DNA of 64,000 bases, taken from Herbaspirillum rhizosphaerae (GTDB lineage Bacteria; Pseudomonadota; Gammaproteobacteria; Burkholderiales; Burkholderiaceae_D). The stretch spans positions 62,001 to 126,000 of the forward strand of contig NZ_LFLU01000003.1 in NCBI RefSeq assembly GCF_001189965.1. The letters are read 5' to 3'. The translations under genes and the position numbers were made by a program. Shown piece after piece: positions 52,979 through 61,294 of the stretch (positions within the stretch are counted from its first letter, which is position 1; every line of letters starts with the position of its first letter). The notes beneath the pieces are model-generated. The model worked only from the letters and a program-made list of their open reading frames with translations. It did not search any database and was not told the DNA's origin.

Positions 52979-53329
52979 ATGACAGTACAACGTCTCCACG
53001 TCGGCAAGCGTCTCTCCGAAGCTGCGATTCACAACGGCACCGTCTATCTGGCCGGCCAGATTGCCGAAGATGCCACCCAGAACATCGAAGGCCAGACGCG
53101 CGAAGTGCTGGGCCACATCGACCGTCTGCTGGCGGAAGCCGGCAGCAGCAAGGAAAATATCCTGTCGTGCCAGATCTACATCGCCGACGTGAAGGATTTC
53201 GAAGGCATGAATTCGGTCTGGGACAGCTGGGTGCCTGCCGGCAACACGCCGCCGCGCGCTACGGTCGAGGCCAAGCTGGCCCGTCCTGAATTGCTGGTCG
53301 AGATCATCATCGTCGCTGCTCAAAAATAA
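52979..53329 (+). CDS. RidA/YjgF-family protein
   Basis: A 116-residue member of the RidA superfamily: AAIHNGTVYLAGQIAEDATQNIEGQTREVLGHIDRLLAEAG, ILSCQIYIADVKDFEGMNSVWDSWVP and PPRATVEAKLARPELLVEIIIVAA. The Arg in PPRATV is the residue that binds the enamine/imine in RidA enzymes. GAGGAAACATC lies before ATG 52979. RidA proper deaminates reactive enamines; this one belongs to the broader family, and it sits 15 nt before relA. Confidence 0.9.
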   Translation: MTVQRLHVGKRLSEAAIHNGTVYLAGQIAEDATQNIEGQTREVLGHIDRLLAEAGSSKENILSCQIYIADVKDFEGMNSVWDSWVPAGNTPPRATVEAKLARPELLVEIIIVAAQK

Positions 53330-53344
53330 ACAAAGCAAGGTTTC

Positions 53345-55603
53345 ATGGTTTCAGTCGTCGCAGTTCCGCAAGAGGGTAGCGCCCCCATCGTCGCCGGCTT
53401 GAGTCCGGAGGACGCCGCACGCGTATTGAGCGCGCTGGCGTTCGTCGAGCCTCTGTATGCCGGCAAGCCTATCCCGTCGGGGCAGGATGCCTTGCAGTTC
53501 GTGCAGGGCGTGGTCAGCGTGCTGACCGCGCTCAACGTCGACGCCGAAACGCGCATCGCCGGCTTGCTGTTCGAGCTGCATGTGCTTGATCTGGATGCCG
53601 CGGCGCTGATCGAAGAGCGCTTCGGCAAGGACATCACCGATCTGGTCGCGGGCGTGCGCCAGTTGATGCGTTTCCACAGCCTGACCTTCCAGCATCCGCA
53701 AGAAGTCCTGCGCGGCAAGAACGCGGCGCAACAGGCGGCGGCGCAAGTCGAAACCCTGCGCAAGATGCTGCTGGCGATGGCCAGCGACATGCGCGTGGTG
53801 CTGGTGCGCCTGGCCTCGCGTGTGACCACCTTGCGCTATTTCGCCGAGAACAAGCTGGAGAACGAGAGCACCGCGCAATATGCGCGCGAGACCTTCGATC
53901 TCTACGCGCCGCTGGCCAATCGCCTCGGCATCTGGCAGCTCAAGTGGGAGCTGGAGGATTTGTCCTTCCGCTTCATCGAGCCGGTCACCTACAAACGCAT
54001 CGCCAAGATGCTGGAAGAAAAGCGCATCGAGCGCGCCGAGTTTGTCGCCACCGCCATCGAGCGCCTGCGCACCGAGCTGACGGCGGCTGACATCAGGGCG
54101 GAAGTCTCCGGCCGCCCCAAGCACATCTACAGCATCTGGAACAAGATGCGCGGCAAGGCCATCGATTTCTCCGAGCTGTACGACGTGCGCGCCTTCCGCG
54201 TCATCGTGGACGATATCAAGACCTGCTACACGGTGCTCGGCATCATCCACAACATCTGGGTGCCGATTCCCAAGGAGTTCGACGATTACATTTCGCGGCC
54301 CAAGCAGAACGGCTACCAGTCGCTGCACACGGTCGTGATCGCCGAGGACGGCCGCCCGCTGGAAGTGCAGATCCGCACGCACGAGATGCATCACTTCGCC
54401 GAATACGGCGTGGCGGCGCACTGGCGCTACAAGGAAAGCGGCGGTTCCAATTTCGCCGCGCAGAAGTACGACGAAAAGATCGCCTGGCTGCGCCAGCTGC
54501 TGGCGTGGAAGAGCGAAGTTTCCGACGCGGTGGTCGAGCAGGAAGAAGTGCGCCGCGACTGGGTCGAGAAGCTCAAGTCGACCACGCTCGACGAGCGCAT
54601 CTACGTGCTGACGCCGCAGGCGCGCGTGATCGAGTTGCCCAACGGCGCCACGCCGATCGACTTCGCCTATCACCTGCACAGCGACGTCGGCCATCGCTGC
54701 CGCGGCGCGCGCGTCGACGGCGTCATGGTGCCGCTGAACACGCCGCTCAAGAACGGCCAGACCGTCGACATCATCACCGTCAAGAGCGGTCCCGGCGTCG
54801 GCCCGTCGCGCGACTGGTTGAGCCCGGGTTACGCCGTCAGTTCGCGCACGCGCTCCAAGGTGCGCGCCTGGTTCAACGCCATCGAACAGGAAGAGACGCT
54901 GGCCCACGGTCGCGCCGTGCTGGAAAAAACGCTGCAGCGTGAAGGCAAGACCGCCGTCAACCTGGAAGAACTCGCACACAAGCTCGGCTTCGGCAAGGTC
55001 GACGATCTGTGCCTGTCGCTGGGCAAGGACGAATTCAGCCCGCGCCAGATCGAGCAGGCGCTGCATGAAGGCGAAGAGGGCAGGGAAAACAAGCACACCG
55101 AATCCGACGAAGCCTCGATCACCCGCAAGAGCCGCGCATCGAGCGTGGTGCAGGGCGCCAAGTCCGGCGTGCTGGTGGTCGGCACCGAAGGCCTGATGAC
55201 GCAACTGGCGCGTTGCTGCAAACCGGCGCCGCCGGACAGCATCGTCGGCTTCGTCACGCGCGGCAAGGGTGTCTCCATCCACCGGCTGACGTGCAAGAAC
55301 TTCGCCGAAATGAGCCGCAAGGCGCCCGAACGCGTGATCCAGACCGAATGGGGCAACTCGGGCAAGGATACGGTGTATCCGGTGGATATCTTCGTGCTGG
55401 CCGGCGACCGCCAGGGTTTGCTGCGCGATATTTCAGAAATTTTCCTGCGCGAAAAGATCAACGTGATCGGCGTCAGCACGCAAAGCGTGAAGGGGCAGGC
55501 GCGCATGGGATTCACCGCCGAGATCGGCTCGACCGCGCAACTGATCAAGGCGCTGGCCGTGATCCGCGAAGTGAAGGGCGTGCTGGAAGCCCGGCGGCAG
55601 TAG
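53345..55603 (+). CDS. relA: (p)ppGpp synthetase RelA
   Basis: The 752-residue stringent-response enzyme has a degenerate hydrolase domain. Where SpoT has the catalytic His-Asp pair this has LLFELHVLD, so hydrolase activity is unlikely. The synthetase domain carries YDVRAFRVIVDD, E311-x-D-D in KEFDDYISRPK (the RelA form rather than RxKD of SpoT), GYQSLHT and LEVQIRTHEMHHFAEYGVAAHWRYK. TGS (VLTPQARVIELPNGATPIDFAYHLH), zinc-finger and ACT domains follow. It is ribosome-associated and activated by uncharged tRNA. Confidence 0.93.
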   Translation: MVSVVAVPQEGSAPIVAGLSPEDAARVLSALAFVEPLYAGKPIPSGQDALQFVQGVVSVLTALNVDAETRIAGLLFELHVLDLDAAALIEERFGKDITDLVAGVRQLMRFHSLTFQHPQEVLRGKNAAQQAAAQVETLRKMLLAMASDMRVVLVRLASRVTTLRYFAENKLENESTAQYARETFDLYAPLANRLGIWQLKWELEDLSFRFIEPVTYKRIAKMLEEKRIERAEFVATAIERLRTELTAADIRAEVSGRPKHIYSIWNKMRGKAIDFSELYDVRAFRVIVDDIKTCYTVLGIIHNIWVPIPKEFDDYISRPKQNGYQSLHTVVIAEDGRPLEVQIRTHEMHHFAEYGVAAHWRYKESGGSNFAAQKYDEKIAWLRQLLAWKSEVSDAVVEQEEVRRDWVEKLKSTTLDERIYVLTPQARVIELPNGATPIDFAYHLHSDVGHRCRGARVDGVMVPLNTPLKNGQTVDIITVKSGPGVGPSRDWLSPGYAVSSRTRSKVRAWFNAIEQEETLAHGRAVLEKTLQREGKTAVNLEELAHKLGFGKVDDLCLSLGKDEFSPRQIEQALHEGEEGRENKHTESDEASITRKSRASSVVQGAKSGVLVVGTEGLMTQLARCCKPAPPDSIVGFVTRGKGVSIHRLTCKNFAEMSRKAPERVIQTEWGNSGKDTVYPVDIFVLAGDRQGLLRDISEIFLREKINVIGVSTQSVKGQARMGFTAEIGSTAQLIKALAVIREVKGVLEARRQ

Positions 55604-55674
55604 GCTTTGCGACGGGCCGGCTGGTCAGGGAAGAAGCGCCGAACAAGATTTTTTAAAAAACTTTCCGCGAAGAC

Positions 55675-55703
55675 TAGCCAAAAATAAAAAATGCCCCTAT
55701 AAT
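55675..55703 (+). promoter_or_regulatory. Promoter of tRNA-Val
   Basis: TAGCCA (4/6), 17 nt and a perfect TATAAT (55698-55703) end 14 nt before the tRNA, the usual spacing for a tRNA gene. Confidence 0.55.
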
Positions 55704-55717
55704 CTCGCTTCTTCACT

Positions 55718-55794
55718 AGGCGCGTAGCTCAGCTGGTTAGAGCACTACCTTGACATGGTAGGGGTCGTTGGTTCGAGTCCAATCGTGCCTACCA
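55718..55794 (+). tRNA. tRNA-Val (GAC)
   Basis: A 77-nt cloverleaf: acceptor AGGCGCG pairing with CGTGCCT (one G-T), D-arm GCTCAGCTGGTTAGAGC, anticodon stem CTACC/GGTAG with loop TTGACAT giving anticodon GAC, T-arm TTGGTTCGAGTCCAA, and encoded CCA. Confidence 0.96.
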
Positions 55795-55858
55795 ATATTC
55801 TTGATGTTGTTGAATATTGGTATCGAAGCAGGAAGTTACTTATGTAACTGAGGCTTCG
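55792..55858. repeat. Nested inverted repeats immediately 3' of tRNA-Val
   Basis: CCAATATTC (55792-55800, starting in the tRNA CCA) pairs with GAATATTGG (55812-55820). CGAAGC and GCTTCG (55824-55829 / 55853-55858) enclose GTTAC-TTAT-GTAAC. They may guide tRNA 3' processing or be a remnant of an old insertion. Confidence 0.45.
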
Positions 55859-55888
55859 TAAAAACAGCATCAAAAGCAAAATGAATAA

Positions 55889-55922
55889 TGGAAGCGCAGT
55901 CCCGGCTTCCATTTTTGCTTTT
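55889..55922 (+). terminator. Likely terminator of the tRNA-Val transcript
   Basis: GGAAGC (55890-55895) pairs with GCTTCC (55905-55910) around a 9-nt loop, followed by ATTTTTGCTTTTT. Beyond it 55923-56255 has no supported gene; GCTAGCGGA occurs there twice about 43 nt apart. Confidence 0.65.
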
Positions 55923-56255
55923 TGTCTTCCGTATTTGCCGTTTCTCCTTTTGTTCCCCATTTTCCTTTCTGGTTTGCTGTTCTAGTAGGGTCTGTCATAC
56001 GGCTTTGTTTCATTCGTCTGCTGCGCTCAATGGAAGTGGGTGCGAGTAATGGCCCCGCCGGCTTCGCTTGTCGGTCGCTAGCGGATCTGGCGTTGTTCTG
56101 GAATATATCTGTTTGATTGCTAGCGGACCTTCGTACCATTGCTAGTTTTAAATACGTCTCCGAAATCGGGATCTTGGCCACTTGATTGATAACCGGGCGT
56201 AGTCCATAGTTGGAACGTTCAAAGAAGTATCAACGGTGATAAAAACGGAGATGAT

Positions 56256-57278
56256 TTGAAACAAGCTGCCTCTGTCTTGTTGGCCATGTTGCTCAGCGTA
56301 GTTTTGACGACTGCTCATGCCGATCAAACGAATCCGCTTCCTGCCACCATCGACAACTCGATCGGCATGACGATGGTCTTGATCCCCGCAGGCCAATTCA
56401 TGATGGGTACCGAAGAGTCCGTCGCGGCGCTCAGAGCTGCCTACCCCGATTACGAAGAAAAACGTTTGCAAGATCTGGACGACGAGCGGCCACGGCATAG
56501 CGTCCACATCACGCGGCCGTTTTATATCGGCAAGACGCTGGTGACAGTAGGCCAGTTCGCCAAATTCATCGCCGAATCCGGCTATGTACCCGAATCGATT
56601 CGCGATAAAACCGGCGGCTATGGCTACAACCCGAACTATGATTCGGAAAAGACCGAGCGCAAAGACGCTTTCGAGGGGCGCAATCCAAAATACAGCTGGC
56701 GCAATCCGGGTTTTGCTCAAGGTGACGATCATCCGGTCCTGAATGTCTCCTGGAACGATGCCGTCGCTCTTGCCGATTGGTTGAGTAAAAAGGAGCATGC
56801 GCGCTATCGACTGCCGACCGAGGCCGAGTGGGAGTATTCCTGTCGCGCCGGCACCCAGACCCGTTATCCCAATGGCGATGCGCCGGAGGGCTTAAGTCTC
56901 ATCGCCAACACCTTCGACGCCGATGCCGCCTCCAACTGGCCGCAATTTGCCGGCCATGCCCTCAAGAGTCGTGATGGATTTTCCTTTACTTCGCCGGTAG
57001 GCAGTTACCCGGCAAATGCGTTCGGACTCTACGATATGGTGGGGAATGCCTGGGAGTGGACTTCCGATTGGTATGGTGAAAAGACCTACGCCCATTCCCC
57101 GCTGGCTGATCCGCAAGGAGCGCCAGTTGGCGAGGTGAAGGTGCGCCGCGGCGGATCATGGCACACATGGTCGCTGTACGCTCGTTGCGCTTTCCGTAAT
57201 TGGAATACGACAACCACGCGCTATACCTTGGTCGGTATGCGCCTGGTCAGAGAGGTCGCCCCAAGCGGCGAGCATTAA
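56256..57278 (+). CDS. Exported FGE/SUMF1-fold protein lacking the catalytic cysteines
   Basis: The 340-residue product starts at TTG behind GGAG, with a signal peptide ending TAHAD. The body is the formylglycine-generating-enzyme fold: MVLIPAGQFMMGTEES, RPRHSVHITRPFYIGKTLVTVGQFAKFI, HPVLNVSWNDAVALADWLS, YRLPTEAEWEYSCRAG, GLYDMVGNAWEWTSDWYGE, RRGGSWHTWSLYARCAFRN. The two active-site Cys of true FGE, expected in the GGSW segment, are missing, so sulfatase activation is unlikely. It is more like the non-FGE members of the superfamily. No sulfatase gene lies nearby. Confidence 0.82.
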   Translation: MKQAASVLLAMLLSVVLTTAHADQTNPLPATIDNSIGMTMVLIPAGQFMMGTEESVAALRAAYPDYEEKRLQDLDDERPRHSVHITRPFYIGKTLVTVGQFAKFIAESGYVPESIRDKTGGYGYNPNYDSEKTERKDAFEGRNPKYSWRNPGFAQGDDHPVLNVSWNDAVALADWLSKKEHARYRLPTEAEWEYSCRAGTQTRYPNGDAPEGLSLIANTFDADAASNWPQFAGHALKSRDGFSFTSPVGSYPANAFGLYDMVGNAWEWTSDWYGEKTYAHSPLADPQGAPVGEVKVRRGGSWHTWSLYARCAFRNWNTTTTRYTLVGMRLVREVAPSGEH

Positions 57279-57364
57279 CCCTCACTCCTCCGCCTAGCTC
57301 ATTCCCGACATGCGGCGACAAGTCATCGCAAGCGATGGCTTCCAGCGACAAATCACAACTGATT

Positions 57365-58135
57365 TTATTGATTGCCGGTTTTCCCCGCCGGCGTTTCTGC
57401 GGCGGTGGCCGGCGTCGGCGCAACGGGGACATTCAGCACCGCATCGCGCTTGTCCAGCAAATGCTGGCGCAGGACTGCCGCCAGGCGTTTGCCGTCGCGT
57501 GCTTCCAACGCCTTGACCATCTCGTCGTGATCGTGCGCGGCGCTGTCCCATTTTTCGGGACGGAAGTTGGATTTGAAGCGCAGCGCCTGCAGGCGGCGGT
57601 TCAGGCCGAGATAGGTCTGGTGCAGCACCGAGTTGCGGGCGGCTTCGTTGATCTTGTTGTGGATGGCCTGGTTGCGGCTGTAATAGCCGGGCAGGTCGTT
57701 CTGCGCCTTGCAGGCCAGCATGGCGTAATGCAGCGCCTTGATCTCGGCCACTTCCACCGGCGTGATGCGTTCGCAGGCCAGTTCGCCCGACATCGCTTCC
57801 AGGCCGCTCATGAGTTCGAAGGTTTCCCAGATCTCGGTTTCGGACATCTTCGACACCGAGGCGCCGCGGTTGGGCGAAATCTCGATCAGGCCTTCGGCGG
57901 CCAATACCTTCAATGCTTCACGCAGCGGCGTGCGCGAAATGCCGAGCGTTTCGCACAGCTCGCGCTCGTTCAGTTTGGTGCCGGGTGCCAGCACCGCTTC
58001 GACGATCAGGTTGCGCAGGTGCTCGACGACGGTGTCGTGCAGACGCTGGCGCTCCAGTTTCGGCAGGGCGGCGGGGATGTTTTCAGGTTTGTTCCGGGTC
58101 TCGTTGAGATCGAGTCCAATTGCTGAATTTTGCAT
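57365..58135 (-). CDS. GntR-family regulator, FCD subfamily
   Basis: The 256-residue protein has an N-terminal winged helix (HLRNLIVEAVLAPGTKLNERELCETLGISRTPLREALKVLAAEGLIEISPNRGASV, about residues 40-94). A helical FCD effector domain follows with metal-ligand residues in NQAIHNKINEAARN and HDHDEMVKALEARDG. It diverges from the class V aminotransferase gene 301 nt away and should regulate that cluster. Its own start codon is covered by a palindrome matching the one upstream of the aminotransferase, implying autoregulation. Confidence 0.9.
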   Translation of the reverse strand: MQNSAIGLDLNETRNKPENIPAALPKLERQRLHDTVVEHLRNLIVEAVLAPGTKLNERELCETLGISRTPLREALKVLAAEGLIEISPNRGASVSKMSETEIWETFELMSGLEAMSGELACERITPVEVAEIKALHYAMLACKAQNDLPGYYSRNQAIHNKINEAARNSVLHQTYLGLNRRLQALRFKSNFRPEKWDSAAHDHDEMVKALEARDGKRLAAVLRQHLLDKRDAVLNVPVAPTPATAAETPAGKTGNQ

Positions 58136-58142
58136 TCAAAAT
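58127..58142. promoter_or_regulatory. Candidate GntR operator over the regulator's own start codon
   Basis: ATTTTGCA/TTCAAAAT is a 16-bp near-palindrome that differs at one base from the core of the perfect palindrome at 58368. It spans the regulator's ATG (58133-58135). Confidence 0.5.
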
Positions 58143-58367
58143 CCTTAATGTCCTACTGAGGCGTATTTTAGCAGGGATAAGTTCATTGCCAAAAATACCA
58201 GCTTTCGGCTGTTGTATGGATGAAAAATATTGCCATGGAATCCCTATTGGCGATCCTAAGTATATCTATATACGCGGTTTTTACCAAAAATATGGGCTGA
58301 TTCGGTACCTGAAGTAAGGACTGCCGGGATCAAAAAAACCTTTACCTCTCCGAATCTCACTGATAAA

Positions 58368-58387
58368 GTATTTTGAATTCAAAATAC
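58368..58387. promoter_or_regulatory. Candidate GntR operator upstream of the aminotransferase gene
   Basis: A perfect 20-bp palindrome with half-site GTATTTTGAA lies 49 nt before the aminotransferase start. It suits a dimeric FCD-GntR repressor. The rest of 58136-58436 is AT-rich with no gene. Confidence 0.6.
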
Positions 58388-58436
58388 AAAATTAGATAAA
58401 GCAGATTTCACAAGACAGATTTCAAAGGAGGAGTAA

Positions 58437-59654
58437 ATGTTAAAACTAGACTTTCATCCAGCCGGCCGTCATTTCCTGCAAATCCCTGGTCCCAGCCCTG
58501 TGCCTGATCGCATCCTGCGCGCCATGAGCTATCCGACCATCGACCATCGCGGTCCGGAATTCGGCGCGCTGGGCTTGCAGGTGCTGACCGGCATCAAGAA
58601 GATTTTCAAGACCGAGCAGCCGGTCGTGATTTACCCGGCTTCCGGCACCGGCGCCTGGGAAGCGGCGCTGACCAATACCCTGAGCCCCGGCGACACCGTG
58701 CTGATGTATGAGACCGGCCATTTCGCCACGCTGTGGAAGAAGATGGCCGAAGCCTTGGGCCTGAAGCCGGAATTCCTCGGCTTGCCGGGGATTGAAGGCT
58801 GGCGCCGCGGCGTGCAGGCCGATCTGATCGAAGAGCGTCTGCGCAAGGACAGCGGCCATCTGATCAAGGCCGTCTGCGTGGTGCACAACGAAACCTCGAC
58901 CGGCGTGACCTCCGACATCGCCTCGGTGCGCAAGGCCATCGATGCCGCCGGCCATCCGGCGCTGCTGCTGGTGGACACGATTTCCGGCCTGGCGTCGGCG
59001 GATTACCGGCATGACGAGTGGGGCGTCGACGTTACCGTCTCCGGTTCGCAAAAGGGCCTGATGCTGCCGCCGGGTATCAGCTTCAACGCCGTTTCGAAGA
59101 AAGCCATCGAAGCCAGCAAGACCTCGAAACTGCCGAAGGCGTTCTGGGGATGGAGCGAAATCATCGAGATGAATGCCACCGGCTACTGGCCGTACACACC
59201 TAACACCAATCTGCTTTACGGCTTGTACGAAGCGCTGGACATGATCCTCGGCGAAGGGCTGGACAACGTCTTTGCGCGTCATGAGCGTCTGGCCGAGGCC
59301 TGCCGCAAGGCGGTCACGGCCTGGGGCCTGGAGATCCAGTGCGCCGATCCGGCGGTGTATTCGCCGGTGCTGACGGGGGTGATGACGCCGGCCGGTTTCG
59401 ACGCCGATGCGATCCGCAAAGTGATTTACGAAAACTTCGACATGTCGCTGGGCACCGGCCTGGGCAAGATGAAGGGCGGCATGTTCCGCATCGGCCATCT
59501 GGGCGAAGCCAATGACCTGACCCTGATGGCGACGCTGTCCGGTTGCGAAATGGGCCTGAAGCTGGCGGGCGTGAAGCTGGCCGGGAGCGGCGTGCAGGCG
59601 GCGATGGACAACCTGACCGCCAAGAAAAACAAGCCGGCGCTGAAGGTCGCCTGA
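58437..59654 (+). CDS. Class V aminotransferase (serine/alanine--glyoxylate aminotransferase type)
   Basis: A 405-residue PLP enzyme with the family start FLQIPGPSPVPDRILRAMSYPTIDHRGPEF, YPASGTGAWEAALTNTLSPGD, VVHNETSTGVTSDI, LLVDTISGLASADYRHDEWGVDV, the PLP-Lys motif SGSQKGLMLPPG, and GMFRIGHLGE near the end. These are the marks of serine-glyoxylate/alanine-glyoxylate transaminases, which make glycine from glyoxylate. It follows AAAGGAGGAG. It heads the GntR-controlled cluster, which hints at a glyoxylate-producing substrate. Confidence 0.87.
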   Translation: MLKLDFHPAGRHFLQIPGPSPVPDRILRAMSYPTIDHRGPEFGALGLQVLTGIKKIFKTEQPVVIYPASGTGAWEAALTNTLSPGDTVLMYETGHFATLWKKMAEALGLKPEFLGLPGIEGWRRGVQADLIEERLRKDSGHLIKAVCVVHNETSTGVTSDIASVRKAIDAAGHPALLLVDTISGLASADYRHDEWGVDVTVSGSQKGLMLPPGISFNAVSKKAIEASKTSKLPKAFWGWSEIIEMNATGYWPYTPNTNLLYGLYEALDMILGEGLDNVFARHERLAEACRKAVTAWGLEIQCADPAVYSPVLTGVMTPAGFDADAIRKVIYENFDMSLGTGLGKMKGGMFRIGHLGEANDLTLMATLSGCEMGLKLAGVKLAGSGVQAAMDNLTAKKNKPALKVA

Positions 59655-59681
59655 ATCGGTAAATAGCGTCAGTCGTATCCG

Positions 59682-59715
59682 TGTTGTCTTGCGCTGTAAG
59701 GAGCGCAAGACAACA
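59682..59715 (+). other. 14-bp perfect hairpin between aminotransferase and MFS genes
   Basis: TGTTGTCTTGCGCT (59682-59695) pairs perfectly with AGCGCAAGACAACA (59702-59715) around a 6-nt loop. There is no T run, so it may set the expression ratio of flanking genes rather than end transcription. Confidence 0.6.
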
Positions 59716-59900
59716 CTGCAAAGCAAAAAGCATTAACGGAGGAAAGAACGCCGGGCAGCACGCTTCCATCGGGAAGCGCTGCGCCGGTCACGTGGATCAA
59801 TAACGAAAACCCGGCGAAGCAACATCCCGCAGAGGAATCGAAGCAGCCCGAGAAAAGCTGCCTCACGGCGCGCCGGTGTACCAATACTGGAGACAATGCA

Positions 59901-61184
59901 ATGAGACACCTGCGTTTGCGCGCGACCACGGTCGTGCTATTGATGTTATGCATGATGTATTTCATCACCTATCTCGATCGCGTCAACGTCAGCACCGCCG
60001 CGGCCGGTTTCGGCAAGGAATTCAACCTCTCGAAGACGGAAATCGGCCTGGTCTTTTCCGCTTTCGCCTATCCCTATTTAGTGTTTCAGATCATCGGCGG
60101 CTGGGTCAGCGACAAGTTCGGCGCACGCCGCACGCTGATTTATTGCGGCTTGCTGTGGGCGCTGGCGACCGTGCTGACCGGTTTCGCGGGCGGCCTGGTG
60201 TCCTTGCTGCTGGCGCGTCTGCTGCTCGGCCTCGGCGAAGGCGCCACCTTCCCGGCGGCGACCACCGCAATGTCGCGCTGGGTGTCGAAAGAAAAACGCG
60301 GTTTCGCACAAGGCATCACCCACGCTTTTGCCCGCATCGGCAATGCGGTGGCGCCGGCGGCAGTGGTGTGGATCATGGCCGAACACGGCTGGCGCGAATC
60401 GTTCTACATCTTCGGCGCCTTCAGCCTGGTGTGGGTGATCGTGTGGGCATTTGTGTTCACCGAGGATCCGTCCAAACATCCGCGCATCACCTCGGAAGAA
60501 CTGGCGATCCTGCCGGCCGGCAAAAAGAAGAGCGCGCAGATTCCATGGGGGCCGCTCTTCAAGCGCATGATGCCGGTGACCATCGTCTACTTCTGCTACG
60601 GCTGGACGCTGTGGCTGTTCCTGAGCTGGATTCCGCAATACTTCCTGCACAGCTACGACCTCGACATCAAGAAGTCGGCGCTGTTCGCTTCCAGCGTGTT
60701 TTTCGCCGGCGTGGTGGGCGACACCCTGGGCGGCATCGTCAGCGACAAGATCCTGAAGAACACCGGCAACCTCAAGCGCGCCCGCAGCTACATGGTGTCG
60801 GTGTGCATGCTGCTGACCTTGCTGTCGCTGCTGCCGCTGATGTTCACGCATAACGTCTACATCTCGATCTTGTGTCTGGGCGCCGGCTTCTTCTTCGCGG
60901 AAATGACGATCGGTCCGATGTGGGCGATTCCGATGGACATCGCGCCGGAATATTCGGGCACCGCCAGCGGCATGATGAATACCGGTTCCGCGCTGGCAGC
61001 GATCATCTCGCCGGTGCTGTCGGGCTACCTGATCGACAAGACCGGCAACTGGGAATTGCCTTTCCTCGGCAGCATGGTGTTGATGGGCTTTGGCGTCTTG
61101 CTGGCTTTCCGCATGCAGCCGGACAGCAAGTTCGAAAACACCACGCCGGACGCCGGCGGCCAGGTGGTCAAGGCGCGCGCCTGA
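59901..61184 (+). CDS. MFS transporter, anion:cation symporter (sugar-acid) family
   Basis: A 427-residue, 12-helix carrier. RVNVSTAAAGFGKEFNLSKTEIGLVFSAFAYPYLVFQIIGGWVSDKFGARRTL and LLLGLGEGATFPAATTAMSRWVSKEKRGFAQGI are typical of the ACS family, which imports sugar acids and other organic anions (galactonate, glucarate, tartrate types). It lies within the GntR-controlled cluster, after the aminotransferase and before the hydratase. It therefore probably imports the hydroxy- or keto-acid that the cluster degrades. Confidence 0.88.
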   Translation: MRHLRLRATTVVLLMLCMMYFITYLDRVNVSTAAAGFGKEFNLSKTEIGLVFSAFAYPYLVFQIIGGWVSDKFGARRTLIYCGLLWALATVLTGFAGGLVSLLLARLLLGLGEGATFPAATTAMSRWVSKEKRGFAQGITHAFARIGNAVAPAAVVWIMAEHGWRESFYIFGAFSLVWVIVWAFVFTEDPSKHPRITSEELAILPAGKKKSAQIPWGPLFKRMMPVTIVYFCYGWTLWLFLSWIPQYFLHSYDLDIKKSALFASSVFFAGVVGDTLGGIVSDKILKNTGNLKRARSYMVSVCMLLTLLSLLPLMFTHNVYISILCLGAGFFFAEMTIGPMWAIPMDIAPEYSGTASGMMNTGSALAAIISPVLSGYLIDKTGNWELPFLGSMVLMGFGVLLAFRMQPDSKFENTTPDAGGQVVKARA

Positions 61185-61294
61185 TTGTTGTTTGATGATT
61201 GTCTGATTGTTGGACTGCACCCAATAAGCACTTCCGGCCAGGAATGCCGTCGCTGATCAACGGCATTCCTGAACCTCACTGAGACAAGATAGCC

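Noticed and set aside
53351..55282. 643-codon minus-strand open frame opposite relA
   Set aside because: Shadow of a high-GC gene: the antisense translation is His/Gln/Arg-rich with no domain, while the plus-strand frame has complete RelA motifs.
57200..58126. 308-codon plus-strand open frame opposite the GntR regulator
   Set aside because: Arg/Gly-rich shadow without domains; the minus strand encodes a full winged-helix/FCD protein.
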